This document shows positions 38,470 to 51,500 of a stretch of 64,000 nt of DNA, piece after piece. Numbering within the stretch: position 1 is the stretch's first letter; the number at the start of each line of letters is the position of its first letter. Source of the stretch: Kryptolebias marmoratus (Eukaryota > Chordata > Actinopteri > Cyprinodontiformes > Rivulidae); NCBI RefSeq assembly GCF_001649575.2, contig NC_051431.1, forward strand, positions 4,648,205 to 4,712,204, read 5' to 3'. The notes beneath the pieces were generated by a model, which saw only the letters and a program-made list of their open reading frames with translations, was not told the DNA's origin and searched no databases. A program made the position numbers and the translations under genes.

Positions 38470-38540
38470 ATCTCGTTGGTTTAGAGGTATGATTCTTGCT
38501 TTAGCTGCGAGAGATCCCATGTTCAAATCCTGGGACCTTT
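38470..38540 (+). pseudogene. Proline-tRNA-like pseudogene
   Basis: The sequence follows tRNA-Pro closely. It has an acceptor remnant CTCGT, an A box TGGTTTAGAGG, and a D-arm GGTATGATT. The anticodon stem is CTTGC/GCGAG with loop TTTAGCT, and a B box GTTCAAATCC follows. The 3' acceptor strand (expected ACGAG) is replaced by GACCTTT, so the acceptor stem cannot form. The loop places TAG, not a proline anticodon, at the anticodon position. Both internal promoter boxes survive and a T-run follows, so transcription by Pol III is possible but a working tRNA is not expected. It could be a retroposed tRNA or the head of a lost SINE; no SINE body is seen. Confidence 0.7.
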
Positions 38541-41500
38541 TTATTGCATAGAGAAGAAATGTTTGATTAAAAACCAATACTAAATAGTTTTAGTAAGTGT
38601 AGGTAAATATTTAACTTTTAAGCATTCATTTTATTTATCTTTAAAACTCAATTGCAAATAAAAAGTAAACACATTAGCAGTAAAGTAGACACATACTATA
38701 CCTGGATATGAGTTAATAAAAGTAAAAAGAAGGGTGCTGTGCATACATGAGAGAGGAAAATTAGATTCTATTTATTTTTTTACTGTATTTTGTAACAGAT
38801 GGTATGAGTGACAGTGTCAGAAAGGGTTCAATAGCTCTGCATGTACTTATGATGAATGGTATGACTGCTCACCTCTGTTCTCTGTTGCAGTAGATTTACT
38901 GTTTTATTTTTTTCTCAGTAAACCGCTTCACACCTGATCAGACATCTGTTACCAAGGACACATCACCATATGTTAAAATAACATTACTGCTTTGCAAAGA
39001 CGGTTTTGTTCATTTCTTTGCTTTTACTAAGAAAACCTAAATGGTACTGAATTTTGTACAATTAATTTTTTCTCAAAGCAGTTGTTTTTTTTATAGAGTT
39101 TCATTTAATTGAATCAGTGTGAATACTGACATAGAAAATGAGAAATAAGCAGAATAAATACCGTTATTTGTTTTATGTAACCACTAACAAATAAAAAGCT
39201 GGATTTACCAACAAAACAGGAAGTCCTTTTTAGCAGAGCATCCCAGTCAGGTTTCCAACAAGTTGAAAAGGCCATTGAAATAGAAATATAGAAAACAGTA
39301 GTCTATGCTACACAGTGAGAATCTGTGCCGCCATCTTGGTAAGTGCTGCATGGTGGCTTTAGTTGCTGCAGAATGGCAGCAGATCATAAATATTTGAGTA
39401 AAAATCCTAAACTCAGCCAAAGAGCTCAATGTTTTGTAATAAATATCAGAACCTGATCTTTGAAGAACATCATATTATGTTTATCTTGTTTTTGCTTTTG
39501 AAACACTAGTCTAATACACTGTATTATTATACCAGGAGTGTTTGTTCTTGCTAAACTAAACTGCTATAGTTACTGTAAAGCCGGGTACTGGGGCACAGCA
39601 TACTCTGGCTATTTGAAAATATATTTTCAACATTAATGACTTATTTTCTTAAATATCCATTAGTCAACCAACCTGTTTTATCTATTTTATAAGTAAGCTG
39701 TATTATCTAAATATTAGTAAATTAGTGTATAGATAAAAGCTCAGTTATCTTTGTCTAAAGAGGCCACAAATCTCGCCCAGCGCCATCAATGAACATTTCA
39801 GTGTTTCAAAAGTACCAAATGATCTTTGTCCAAAATATTCACAAATCCAATAATCCTCAACCAGTTCAAGAGTGTAAAGAATACATACTGCATTAGGTAC
39901 TTTTACAATAATGGAATAATGACTTTTGTACATTTTAGTTCACAAGAGTTTCCAGTCACTTCACAATCAAAAGCATCCCTGAAACAGCCACTGAACTGTT
40001 AAATTGAACTTATATTTATTCATGAGCTCGTATATACTCGCAGTGGTTACTCCTGCAGGTGACGGGGTAGAGCAACACTGTGACCCAGACATAAAAATAA
40101 TTTTTGGATATCTCACAGTGTCGGCAGCGTAATAACTTCAATATATGAAACCTGATGGTTACTGTCATGGACTCTATTATGTCAATAAGACAAGGTTAAA
40201 AGAAAAGAAAAAGATGAAAAGGAGTACAACTGCACATTTGCAGGATTTACATAATGTAAAGTTCTGTATATTGAGTTTTTAAACATCAGCAGAAAGAGAC
40301 ATGTATTCATATACATTGTAACTACTGAACAAGATCTGAATAATATTACTGGATGTACTTCAGCATCAACTAGAAAATCTACAGAAGCAGATAGAGTGGT
40401 TGGATTACAAAAACTATGTAAATACATACAATATTTATTGACAAAACTCATGTGAGGTGCTTATTCATGAAACTATTGTTCACTCCAACCACAAGCTGGT
40501 AGAAGAAACCTAATACTTTAATTTAGATTATTTCTCATCAGATATACAGTTAGGGATAACACAAAGACATCTTATGTCCTGTTGATGGTTTATGTCTGGG
40601 TTCAGGTTGTAGTGCTCAAAATTAGAATAAAGTTCCAACATTAGGAATCAGTAAAGTGTTGTCAGAAAGTCATCTCTAACATGGTACTGCATTAAAAACA
40701 TTCTAGCATCTGGACGGAAAAAATACAATTATTTTCAAATTTACCAAAATAACTGCACACAGAGAGTGATCCCTTTCAGAATCCCCAGTTCAAGGTTGCT
40801 TTTAGCACAGTTGGTTTCTGTCTGGAGAGCTTACAAAGAATGCTTTCTAATGTTGGGCACCACATTTTCTTCATCTAGTTTATGTCACACTGCAGCTTTC
40901 AGGGTTCTAGGCAGAAAATTGAGTTTCTTTTCCATCACTCTGCTGGATTTGTGACGTCTTAATATGCCACTCTGAACTGTGTTATTAATTAATGGACAGC
41001 TTCTATTTGAGGTCTATTAGAGCTTATCTTGAAAGGAAAGGCTCATTTAATATTTTCTAAAGCAACAAACACTAGTGAGGTTTAAAAAACAATGTTTATT
41101 TATGACTAAAATGTACTGGTTTTATGCTTCTAAAGTTGCAGCCTTTAAAAAAAAACAAAACAGAGCAAAAAGCAGAGAAAATGTGTTTTTGTCTTCTGAA
41201 TATGACTGTTCTATTTCTGACAATGTTTCTAATAAAAATCCATGCGAGGTTAAAGTTGTAGCCTGTGTTGATTTGACAAACACATAACTTACGTCTGCAC
41301 GGCCATGCTTCACATCTACAGGGCAGTTTCCATGCAAAATGCTTCTGACCTCTCTTGGCGTAAGATAGAATATTGATCTTCTGCTCTTGATGACAACCAA
41401 GAGTCAGATGTAATCGATCCAAATCAGTTGGAGCACCAACTTTTGCTGATAAGCTCCAGGAAAATTTGCAGTGTGGAACACGCAGCATGGAAAAAAAAGA

Positions 41501-42102
41501 CACAGATTCAACACGGAGCTCGTGTAAAAACACAGAAAATCACTGAAAAACTAACACGTGCATGAGGACGATAAAGTAGCTGCTGCATATTTTTTGATGC
41601 ACTGAAATATTGCCAAGATTAAAGAAGCAAATGCAAAGGGCTTGCCTGTCAAAACGAGTATCTCATAATTTTAGAAGAAAAAATGGTAACACTTTTCAAG
41701 TGTGTGTGCCTGTGTGTGTGTGTGTTTGCATTAAAAACAGTTGGAAATGGGGCTGAACACATATTTACTCTTGTCTGGCATTTTCAGTTGAGTTATTTTC
41801 ATGCAGCATGCCTGGACAAATTTATCTGAAAATACGAGTAGACAAAGGAGCCAAAACAGTACATCATCAATAGAATGATATACTGTCTCCATTAACATTA
41901 TAAAGATGCAGCATGGTGAACGCTGTGCTAAATAAGATCTAATATATTTAAAAAATAAATAAATCTGACACCTTCTACTTCATCTTAGCTAATTATTTCC
42001 TCTAACTTCAGAGACATTTTTATATTATTTTTGTAAGTTGTACACAGTGTTTTTTATTTAAATATACATTACCGCTGACATCCTGTGATCCACTTAGACT
42101 GA

Positions 42103-42949
42103 TATTATGATCTTCCACCGCCAAAAGGTGAAGGCGGGCGATAATGTTTTTACTGTCTGTGTGTACCTTACTGTTACCAAAATATCTTGTGAACCACTGG
42201 AGAGATTTTAATAAAACCTTCAGAACATTATTATTGGATGCACATCTACAAGTGGTTACCAAATAAAGCCAATTAAAGATGGCTGCCACAACCAGCTGAC
42301 CTAAGAAAACATAAAAAGAGCTCAAATTCAATCAATTTTACAGGTATTGTACTAACATTTGGCATGGTTGTGTCAGGATTTGGGTTGTTCTTTGAGTTTC
42401 TTTTGGGTTTATTGTTTTTTTTATTTTGTTATTTAGTTGTCTTTATGTTTTGTTCAGTCTTTGTTCTTTGAGTCTTGCTTTATTTCTTTATTTATTCACA
42501 ACAAGTTCAAGTTCTACTGATTGTGCAAGATCTTTGCTCAAATTTTAGCACCAACCTTTGGAGTCGTTTGTCTGTCATCAATATATTTAAAGAACGGCTG
42601 GATGGAGTTCAATGAAATTTTTAGAAAATAATCATTAGATGAAGATCTATCACTGATAAGTTTCGGAGTCAACTTAATTCAAGATGGCTACCGCAGCTAA
42701 TCAGGATTAGCCAACACAAAAATGGTTATAACTCCGTTTAATAGATAATGAACCAAATTTTGATGTGTTAATGGTTGAGAGTCATTCACAGCACGTACTC
42801 TTTGTGGGACATCTCATAATATCACAAAACATCCACAAAGCCGTTATTTTTTTTTACATAATATGATCTTAGTTGAAAACTTGGAAAAAAAAAAAAAAAC
42901 TTTGGCGGAGGGCAACATGCATTCCTTCAAGGAATGCTAGGCCTTTAAT
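42103..42949 (+). mobile_element. Hairpin-ended repeat family, copy E, composite
   Basis: The 5' end is TATGATCTTCCACCGCCAAAAGG followed by CGGGCGATAATGTTTTTAC. The middle module occurs twice (about 42253-42285 and 42660-42695), separated by an LTR-like fragment at 42371-42490. The 3' end has a hairpin with perfect 9-bp arms, GCATTCCTT C AAGGAATGC (42919-42937), followed by TAGGCCTTTAAT. Confidence 0.8.
42371..42490 (+). mobile_element. LTR-like fragment inside copy E
   Basis: It starts TGTCAGGATTTGGGTTGTTC, matching the start of solo LTR family 1 read in its own orientation, and continues as T-rich sequence with TTTGTTCTTTGAGTC. Only about 120 bp is present. The host repeat resumes at TTCACAAC. 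A matching target duplication was not found. Confidence 0.45.
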
Positions 42950-45900
42950 TTCATTAGAAATCACTCCTTTTGAATAAAAATCTAAATCATTAAACAGTAA
43001 TACACTCCGTTGGCATCAGGATCATAAATACATATCTCCTAATATCTGAAAGCACAAAACAAAACCCACGGTTTCTATTAATTCACTGCCAAAATAGGCA
43101 TGTTTTCCATGTTCTTCGTGCCAAAACACACAAACAGTTTCTGTTGCCACAATTCACCCCCTCCCCCCATATGTTAAGCGACATCTTCTCTCACTAATAT
43201 TATTACCCTTATTGCTCACATTGCTGCTGGTTTTTGCCGCATCTTAGGAATAAAATTGGCCATGATTTTCCACAGCAAACCACTTAGCAGAGAAATCCTC
43301 TCCCGTTTTTAGATCTGTGGAGAACGAGCAACAACAATCAGCCGCACAAGCGCAGATCACTCCAGAGCAGCACAAGCCTTTGAGACAGAGGCAAACCACT
43401 AGAAGCTGTCCATTATCATTGTTTGTGGCTGGTTTCACACATCTTCAGGCACACAATATGCTTACAGGGTCAATCACCTGCCTCCTACTCAGTCTGAGTA
43501 ATTGGAAATGACAACTGTTACATATTGCATTTCCAGCAGAGAGGAAATTTGGTTAGTGGTTGTGTGCTTCAGTAAATACTTATTGCATCAGCAGGGTCCT
43601 TCGCACTTTACATGAGCAGCTGCTCAAATGACCTCAAGATGTTGTTGCAATGAATTTATATGGCGGACTGTGTCTCATGGTAGTCAGTGAAGGCGCCCAG
43701 AGGAAAACTAGACAACATGACTCAAGGCAAGAATTAGCTGAACGGGTCTCTTCTTTCAAAATGACTAAATCTCAGATCTTCACAGCGGGGGAAAATGCAA
43801 AAGTGTTGAATTTTTTATTTTTCATTATTTATTTATTTTTTACAGTATTGTTCTGTGTGTTACAACAAAGTTTTTTTAAAAATATGTAGCTGTTGAGAAC
43901 GGGCACTTCAACACCAAATAACAGAAGTCGGTTCCAATTCATGTAAAAAGTTCTGCTGTTGAATCTGTAAAATGTAAATTACGGGCCTGAGTGACTCATA
44001 AATAAATACTGGACTGAATTAAGTGAATGCATCATACCAGAGCTGTCAAACGTAAAATAAACAAACAAACAACTGTGAATAGCTGAGCCTCGTGTTTATG
44101 TAGGCTTTTGTACATGCCTGTTTAGAATAATGAAAGCTAATCACGATTACGTGTCTTTGTCTGTTGGTGTTTCTCAATTGCCATTAAAGGTTCCACTGAA
44201 AGCAAAGAGCACTGCTGTTTTTTTTGTGTTTTTTTTGTGTTTTGTTTTTTTTAATTAGCGGTGCATTACCATTAACACATTTTCATTCTCATCATTCGTG
44301 GCCTGTATGACCCGCAGAGCAAATAAAGCCATACATTTATTAACTCCATAATGGAATCCAGCACATTTTTTGGACTATCGTCCAAATAAAAGGAAAACCT
44401 ACAGAAGAAGATGAGAGGTTTTCTTATGATTATTGTTCACAGATTATTTTTTATTTTATTACATTTGCATTTCTATTTTTCTGCTTAAAGGTTGGATTAA
44501 ACTGTGTCAATCACTGGATGAGTTGAGGAAAACATGCTGGGACTACATGATAACACCAGTGATGTTGCTTTCCAGCATGTTTTATATAACTGAATGGAAC
44601 TAATAATCACTGTAGAGTACAAAAGTATTTATTTAACAGAAGATATAGTTTATAGAGTGAGAGAAAAGCAAGAAGTTTGACATTTATAAATGTATCCTAC
44701 AATGGTGCATGTTATTTTTATGCCAGTTTCTTTCTTCCAGACTGTTCATGTCACTAATCTGTCAGTGGTATTAAACAGAGGACAATATGTCATTGCTCTC
44801 TAATCTACATTTAGTTGTGTCCTGTCACATAATATGATGTGTTTTCAAGAAGAATAAAATCTCAAACATATCTTGTAACAAAGACTGATGTGTCTTACAG
44901 AAGGATTAAGCCGGGGACCTTTATTACATGTGCCCTTGTTCTCTCCAAACAGATTTCTGATCATCTATTACAGCAAGTGTAGACCCAATACCTTCAAATT
45001 AATGTGTGGCGGGAGTATTTTTCACACTACAGTGATAAAAACATGTAGGATCAGCTGCGTCAAGCAGAAGGAATTCCTAAATACCTCGACAAGAATGTGT
45101 CTTTGAACCCCCTTTACCAGGGATTTTTTTCAACTAACAGTCAAAGCGCCAAATTTAATTTTTAGATAAAGTCAAAGGTTCCGAATAACTAACATAAACA
45201 AATCATTTTTATTAAATTTGCAGTATAGCAGGTGGGATGCTCCAGACTGACTTGTCATTCGGTCCAGATCCAGACCGGTGGCCCGACTTTAAGAATTGCT
45301 CCTCTATAATTTTTCATGGAATGATATAAAAACCAAAAAACTATTAAAACAAGGATTAGTAAAATAAGACTTAATTCTTTAAAATTTCATATTTTCCACA
45401 AAAGAAGTATTTCATTTGAATAAAAACATTTTCAAAGTATTATCCAAAAGATGATGCAATTCCAATTTTTGTTTGGAGCAATAGTTTGTCTCGACACAAG
45501 CAAATATGAAAAAAAAAACATCATAATTGAAGGAGCAGCATCACAGCTGGTATGGTTTTTATATTATTTGTGTCAAACCCAAACTCTGCTGCTAAAACTC
45601 TCCCTTTTGGTCTCTAGATTGGTAAAGGCCATGAAGCATCAAGTTGGTATTTCACGTAAGAGCTGATGAAATTCAACAATTTGTAGAAAAACAGATAAGG
45701 GTTTGTACTTTATGTTTTGCTTTGTAAAACTGTTCTTGACTTCTCATTGTCAGCTTTGCCACTTCTCTTGAGCGTCTCCTTGGTGTTTAATTTGCACCCA
45801 GCTGTGGAACATCAGTGTCCATCTAACCTGGTAGGAAAGATTATTACTTTTTTACCTGCTGTTTCATTTGTTGTACTCAGAAACATTCGGATAAATTGCT

Positions 45901-47296
45901 GCAGACTGTAGAAAAAAAAATACATTTATAGAAAAACATGCACATTAATATGCTATTCCACAGTTCATCATGTATGAGAACGTGAGCTTACAACCCAGTT
46001 TATGCATTTATTTATGTGTCATTGCTGGTTTATTGCACAGATTTTTTTTAAAAAACAGCCAATTTATATAAAATTTTTCATTTTTTCCCACTCTAATGAT
46101 TTTTTTTTAGTGTTATTGGTTCTTTAGCAAGCACTTCAAAACAAAATAAGAGGCTTTGCTTTGCTAAGCTCCTGTCTGCTGTGCAAGCTATCAGTCAGGG
46201 AGGATATTATTATTAGAGCACGGGGAACCTCTTTAATCACATTTTGTTCTGGAAAACAAGACTAAGATCATCTGCTGCTCTTCAAGTCATTCATACTAGC
46301 AAATAATTTTGGTTATTGAGCAAGGAGTGCTAATTGTATAAAATAATTAATTAATTTACAGTAATACAATTAGAAATTAGGCGACTAATAATTAAAACAA
46401 ACTGACATTAGGGAATATATTATATCAGCTGCAAAAGACTAAATTACTCCCCTGAAACACACAATACTTTGCTGCCATATAAGTGAAAAACATGACTTAG
46501 TCCTCTCCCCTTTTCTCTGTATTATAGCTGTTTATTTCAATTTGTCTGTTGACACAGAGCTATATTGTTTTTCAGAAATAAAACCCCGAAGCGTGTAAAC
46601 AAGGAAACAATAAGTTACTTTCAAAAGCAAACTGATTGCATATTTTAATTAAACTCATTTTTTAATCTACTCAAAAAGGCCACAAGGGAGCCTGTATTGT
46701 TTACCCAATAAAGACCAAAAGCCTGTTAAAAACAGACCAAAAAAAATAAATAAAAAGAAAATACATATTATAGAGACACCATATGTATAATGTAAATAAA
46801 GCTGCTAACTACTTAATTCCAGAGAAAAAATGAGACAATGTCCTGATTATAAAGTGTGATTGAGGTGATGTGTTGTTAAGCCTCTGTTATTTCTAGGTAT
46901 TAATTATTAAGTTTATAATAAAGACTACCACTTCATGTTGTGAAAATATAGAAGAAAATACTTAAAGATTTTCAGAGAGGCTTGTCTTAAACAATGTGCC
47001 AGACTGTGGAGGTAAATGGGTCCATTTTTAAAGGAAAGTCTTTTTCACAGTAAATGACAATGCCTTCACTAATGTGCTGATAGGACCAAGGATAACTGCG
47101 GAGAAACGGAAAGAAAAAGTCTGTTTTATAACCAAAAACGTCTTCATAAAATGAGGTTCAGAAACTCTTACAGAAGGTGACCCAACACTCATTAATCTGA
47201 CCGCCCTTACTAATGAAAGCCAGTAATGGCTGAGAACAACACTCTGAAAAAACTGAAAGGCCGACCTGCATTAATTTAGGTTTTTAAATGTATCTA
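42950..47296. other. Long non-coding stretch
   Basis: No gene is supported. It holds the 12-bp inverted repeat at 44529-44583. C-rich sequence lies at 43160-43168, and T-rich homopolymer runs lie near 44218-44262. Confidence 0.5.
44529..44583. repeat. 12-bp inverted repeat with 31-nt loop
   Basis: The arms AAAACATGCTGG and CCAGCATGTTTT are perfect complements; partial pairing (AGTT/AACT) continues outside. The geometry resembles a small hairpin RNA precursor, but the seed matches no microRNA I know. Confidence 0.6.
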
Positions 47297-48077
47297 CATA
47301 GTAAAAATCTAACATGTCGTTTCAATTTAAAATAATGCCTGAAGGGCTGCCTTGAAATTCAAAGTTAAGTGAACAAACAAATTGTTCTATTAACATCAGG
47401 TTGTGTTTTCTTTACTTAAAACACTTGTTGTGGAAGCCCCTGTGTTAGTTTACTAAGTTGTTGAACTCATGGGAGTTCAACAACTTAGTAAATTCAAATC
47501 AGCCAAATGAGGGATTGTTTAAATTGCAAATCTATTTAATTTAAGTAAAATGGTAAGTTGTCTGAACTTTGCTTCAGTGAAGTTGACCTATTATTTTAAT
47601 AATTTAACATTAATTAATTCAGTCTGCTAATCTATATTTACTGGATTAAAAGTATGTGGCCATTTGAGTGTAATTTATTAACTGATGTAACTAAAACGAC
47701 AATTCACTGACCTTAAAAGTGCATTTCAACATAATTAATATAGGCTTTTTAAATAAATTTGTCTTTGTACAACAGAATGCTTTGTCATGGTGCAATATTT
47801 AAATAATCCCCTATTTATTCCAAATATCTCTAGCTGTTTGATTGCAAGGAATTTTTATTTTTCTGTAAATGATGTATATAAAAACTGTCTCTAATCAAGA
47901 AATAAATAAATAATGGTATGATGAATGGCCTTAACATCTTGGAGGAGAGCTTAAAAATGCTGATGATCCAAATATTTGAGTCACAGTGTTTTAAATTCAT
48001 AATTTAACTTTATCTCAACAAACTGTTGTTTAATACTTAGCTGAAACAACAAACTGGCAAAAAGCTATTTTACAGTG
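47297..48077. mobile_element. CACTGTAAAA inverted-repeat element, copy 2
   Basis: The start CATAGTAAAAATCTAACATG is a decayed CACTGTAAAA end and the finish is AAAAAGCTATTTTACAGTG, its inverse. TA dinucleotides flank both ends (47295-47296 and 48078-48079), as expected for Tc1/mariner-type insertion. Length and both ends agree with 28014-28834. It is non-coding and contains a perfect 20-bp palindrome at 47449-47492. Confidence 0.5.
47449..47492. repeat. Perfect 20-bp palindrome
   Basis: Two 20-bp arms that are exact reverse complements (left TTTACTAAGTTGTTGAACTC, 47449-47468; right 47473-47492) flank the 4-nt loop ATGG. It is the longest perfect inverted repeat I found in the window. Confidence 0.95.
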
Positions 48078-48424
48078 TAGGTGTGCAGCTATTATCCAAC
48101 CACTAAATAGTGCACAAGTGACATTTTGCTGTTTTTACAACTATATTTAAATTGTTTCACACAACTGAGTCATGTCCACACATGCAGTGCAAGTAGTCTG
48201 GTTTAACTCAAACAAGACAGCAACGTGTTTGGCTGAAATAAGTTGTGACAAGATATTGGCCAGACACACCTCATGCTGTGTGATCTAATTATAGAGTTGC
48301 CATGACAGCAAGTTGCATATTTAATCAGAGATTTATCACTTTTTATCTTTGTTTGTTTCAACGTGCTCCCTCACCACAGCTTGGTCTTCCTGAGGAACAA
48401 ATACACTAAAAACAGACAAACAAA

Positions 48425-48582
48425 CAGCTGAAACTGAGTTGTGAAAGCTGAAAGAAGGAAACATTAGCTCAAAGCTAAGAGAAGCAAAATGCTAGCCAAA
48501 AACTAAAAGAAGCAAAACTCTAGGTTAAAGCTAAAAGCAACAAAGGGCTAGTTAAAAGTTGGAAAGAGTAAGCTAAAAGTGG
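48425..48582. repeat. Degenerate minisatellite, about 30-38 nt unit
   Basis: Imperfect units of the type GCTAAAAGAAGCAAAA...CTAG recur about four times (AAAGCTAAGAGAAGCAAAAT, AAACTAAAAGAAGCAAAACT, AAAGCTAAAAGCAACAAAGG, and a weaker fourth). Confidence 0.6.
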
Positions 48583-51500
48583 CATAAAAAGACAGAAATT
48601 AAAAGTATTCTGAAGCATATTTTAAGAACAACAATGTTTTTTGAAGAAATTGAAGTAAATTCAATGTATTTCTGTGAAGAAAATTTTTGTAAATAATGTT
48701 AAATACTTTGAAACATCTAAAAGTTACAAAACCAAAAGTCATAGTTCCTATTTCCTGAATGAGCTGAATGTTTTTATACATTTCTGACTAAATTATTAGT
48801 GCAAGTATGCAGAAGTAGTTTGCAAAAATGTATAGATAAAAACAGGAAAATAAAAGTGAATGCTGAATCAGCAATCACACAAAAATACATGAAAACAATG
48901 GCTGATTCTGCAGTATCTGTCCTTCTCTGTTGTCATTTCAGTTTCCCACAAAGCTACATCTTTGATTTGTTAACGACTCATTTGATTGTGGTTAAATCAT
49001 ACACATCTTTCACTTTTACAACAAAAGAAAAAAAGAGAAAAACTGCAAGCCTTTCTCAAACAGGTTATAGAATTTTTTTTCAGTGTTTGATAAGTGCAAG
49101 TAGGCAAATAACTGTATTTGTCCTTTAAAAGTGCAGTTTTGGCTTTTGCGGGCCCATCCGTTCTCAGAGGATATAATCTTTTGGTGAATGTAAAGCCATT
49201 CATCTGTAGTGCGCTGCTCTGACATGAGAGCCAAATGATAATGTATTGATGCTGCCAGGCAGAACTTTTCATAATAGAGCTGAGCCAGAGCAGAGTGACA
49301 ATCGGAGGCTTTTAGTTATTTCAGGTTACATTTGGCAATGAAACTGCTCTCTAATGTATCTAAAATATGTGATAAATGTTGCAGTACCTGCACCCAAAAA
49401 ACCCCGTTCTGTTTTTGGAAACAAACGTGTAGGCCATGACATGTTTACTCTTTTGGTGCAATGTAGTTGTTCACAAAGTCAGTCTTCTGGATTGTATACA
49501 AACTGTCCTTAATAAGGACACAGAAGATGTCATTATTGCTCAATCTGATGGATGAGCTGTTGGCTGGAATGTGAAACTACCCCGGCCTTCGTTTTAGTTC
49601 AAGAAAGTGTTATTCCTCAAGGGGAGACATGCTGTGATTGAAGTATTTACGACAAGACAGAAATGTGATGGTATAGAGAACGTGGGTGACAGTGACGCAT
49701 GACTGAACAGATTACTGTGTACAGACTGGAGAGCAGCCCTTTGTGTTGTGATGCCATACTTTATTGTACTGAGGTTAAAAGGCTCACCTCTCAGGGAGTT
49801 GCATTACTCTACCCCCTGCTCTTTTTGATATACCAGTCCACTGAACAAAGACCATGTCAGCACAGCCAGGAATCCCTCCTCCACCCCGTTCTCCCAGCTG
49901 ACAGAGTAGTTAAACCTAAAAATGCATTGTGACAAGACACTGGCTGAGACGGATAGTTAGACAGCTCTCAGACATCTAAATGTTTTTTGGGCGGGATAAC
50001 ATCTTTAGATCTAAACAACCATTATTTTGTGCAGTGACCAAATGCTTGTTTGACTAGTACAGAGAGAGGAGTTCTCCCTTGTGCTAAAACTTGTTCTGAA
50101 AGCTTACTTTAACCACATTTTTCTTCCTCTATGGGTAAAATTGTTAATGAAGAACAGCTTCATTGCAGGTTGGTGGAAAAGGTATTATCTCACTGGGCTG
50201 CAACTCATTGGCCAAACAGCATTTATAAGAAATTCTCCAGCATGTTTTACACTGTTCGCTGTGATTCTTCAGAGAGTTGAAGAGGCACATAGTTTTGCTG
50301 CTTGAGTTTTGAATATATTCAAAATATATGTGTCACAAATGTACTGTCAAAAATATTTGCAGTCTCAAACCCATCTTGACACAAGAAATTGGCTAAGGGC
50401 ATCTTCAACCTGTCTCAAGATCACTAGAGTTGTATTTTATCACCTGCACAGGAGCTCTCCTCTGACAGAGAACATTGGAGATAATTGTCCAGCTCTAAAA
50501 CCCAGGCGGATGATAAATAATATGCATCGAAAAACTGCGTACTCTAGTAGATTGAATCATAAATGTGTCCATTCTGTTGGTCCGTTCTATTTGTAGTCAG
50601 AACCTTGAAGTTCTAAATCAGAAAAATCAACAAAAATCCTCTCCCTAAATTCTGAATTTCGACTTGGAAAGTCTGGGATTACTGACCAAACCCAACCAAA
50701 AAAGAATTTGGATTATTCTTATGTCAGGTTTAATCTATTGGAAGTTACTTTTATTGGTGCCATCATTTCAAGTTATTTATTTTTTTATGATTTCCATTTC
50801 ATCTTTAAGTGTTGGCTCTACACAGAAGAAAGAATTTGCATTCAGCTTGAAAAAGAAAATCAAAGCTGCTGTGAACTTAGACATATGATCTTGACATTTA
50901 CCCCTTTTTTTATTCAACAAAATGCAAACTTTTTCCATTTGTGTCAGTTTAACACAAAAAAGGCAAGTTGTGGATATTGACAAAAAGATATGTACATGAA
51001 GGAAATCAATGAGGCATTTCTATTTATGTGCACATGAAGGTAAAAAAAAAAAAATTAAAATGTTGGAGGTAAAGGCCAACCACTGAAACACTCATTGTTA
51101 CGTATCAAGACAATCTGTGCTGCTGTTCTAACAAAGAAATTGCTAAAACTTAGTTTTAAACTGGTTACCCATAGTTTGATGCGGATTGTGTAATGATACC
51201 AACACTCTCCCCCTTCCAAATCTAGCAATGGCATCAGGAACCCAAATTATGAGGGGTCCATATGGACTGGAATTGTTTCAGTGGAGTTTGTGCATTGCAG
51301 AAGAGAGGGTTGCAGCAAATGGGGAAATATTCTGGTAATGTTTCTGAAAGGATTATTTTCTAAATCAAATCAAATGAAGTCTTAGATAAAAAGAAACCAA
51401 CAAAATAGATGACCAGGACAACAACCAGGTCCCTTTAGTGAAAGTCCTAGACTAATGCAGCTTCCTCCTGTATTCTGCATCTGGTCCAAATCCTTTTTGA

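Larger units (their letters stand above)
37591..42102. other. Long non-coding stretch
   Basis: No gene is supported apart from the tRNA-like pseudogene at 38470-38540. It also holds the perfect 14-bp inverted repeat at 37692-37726 and a broken GT run at 41704-41725. Confidence 0.5.
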
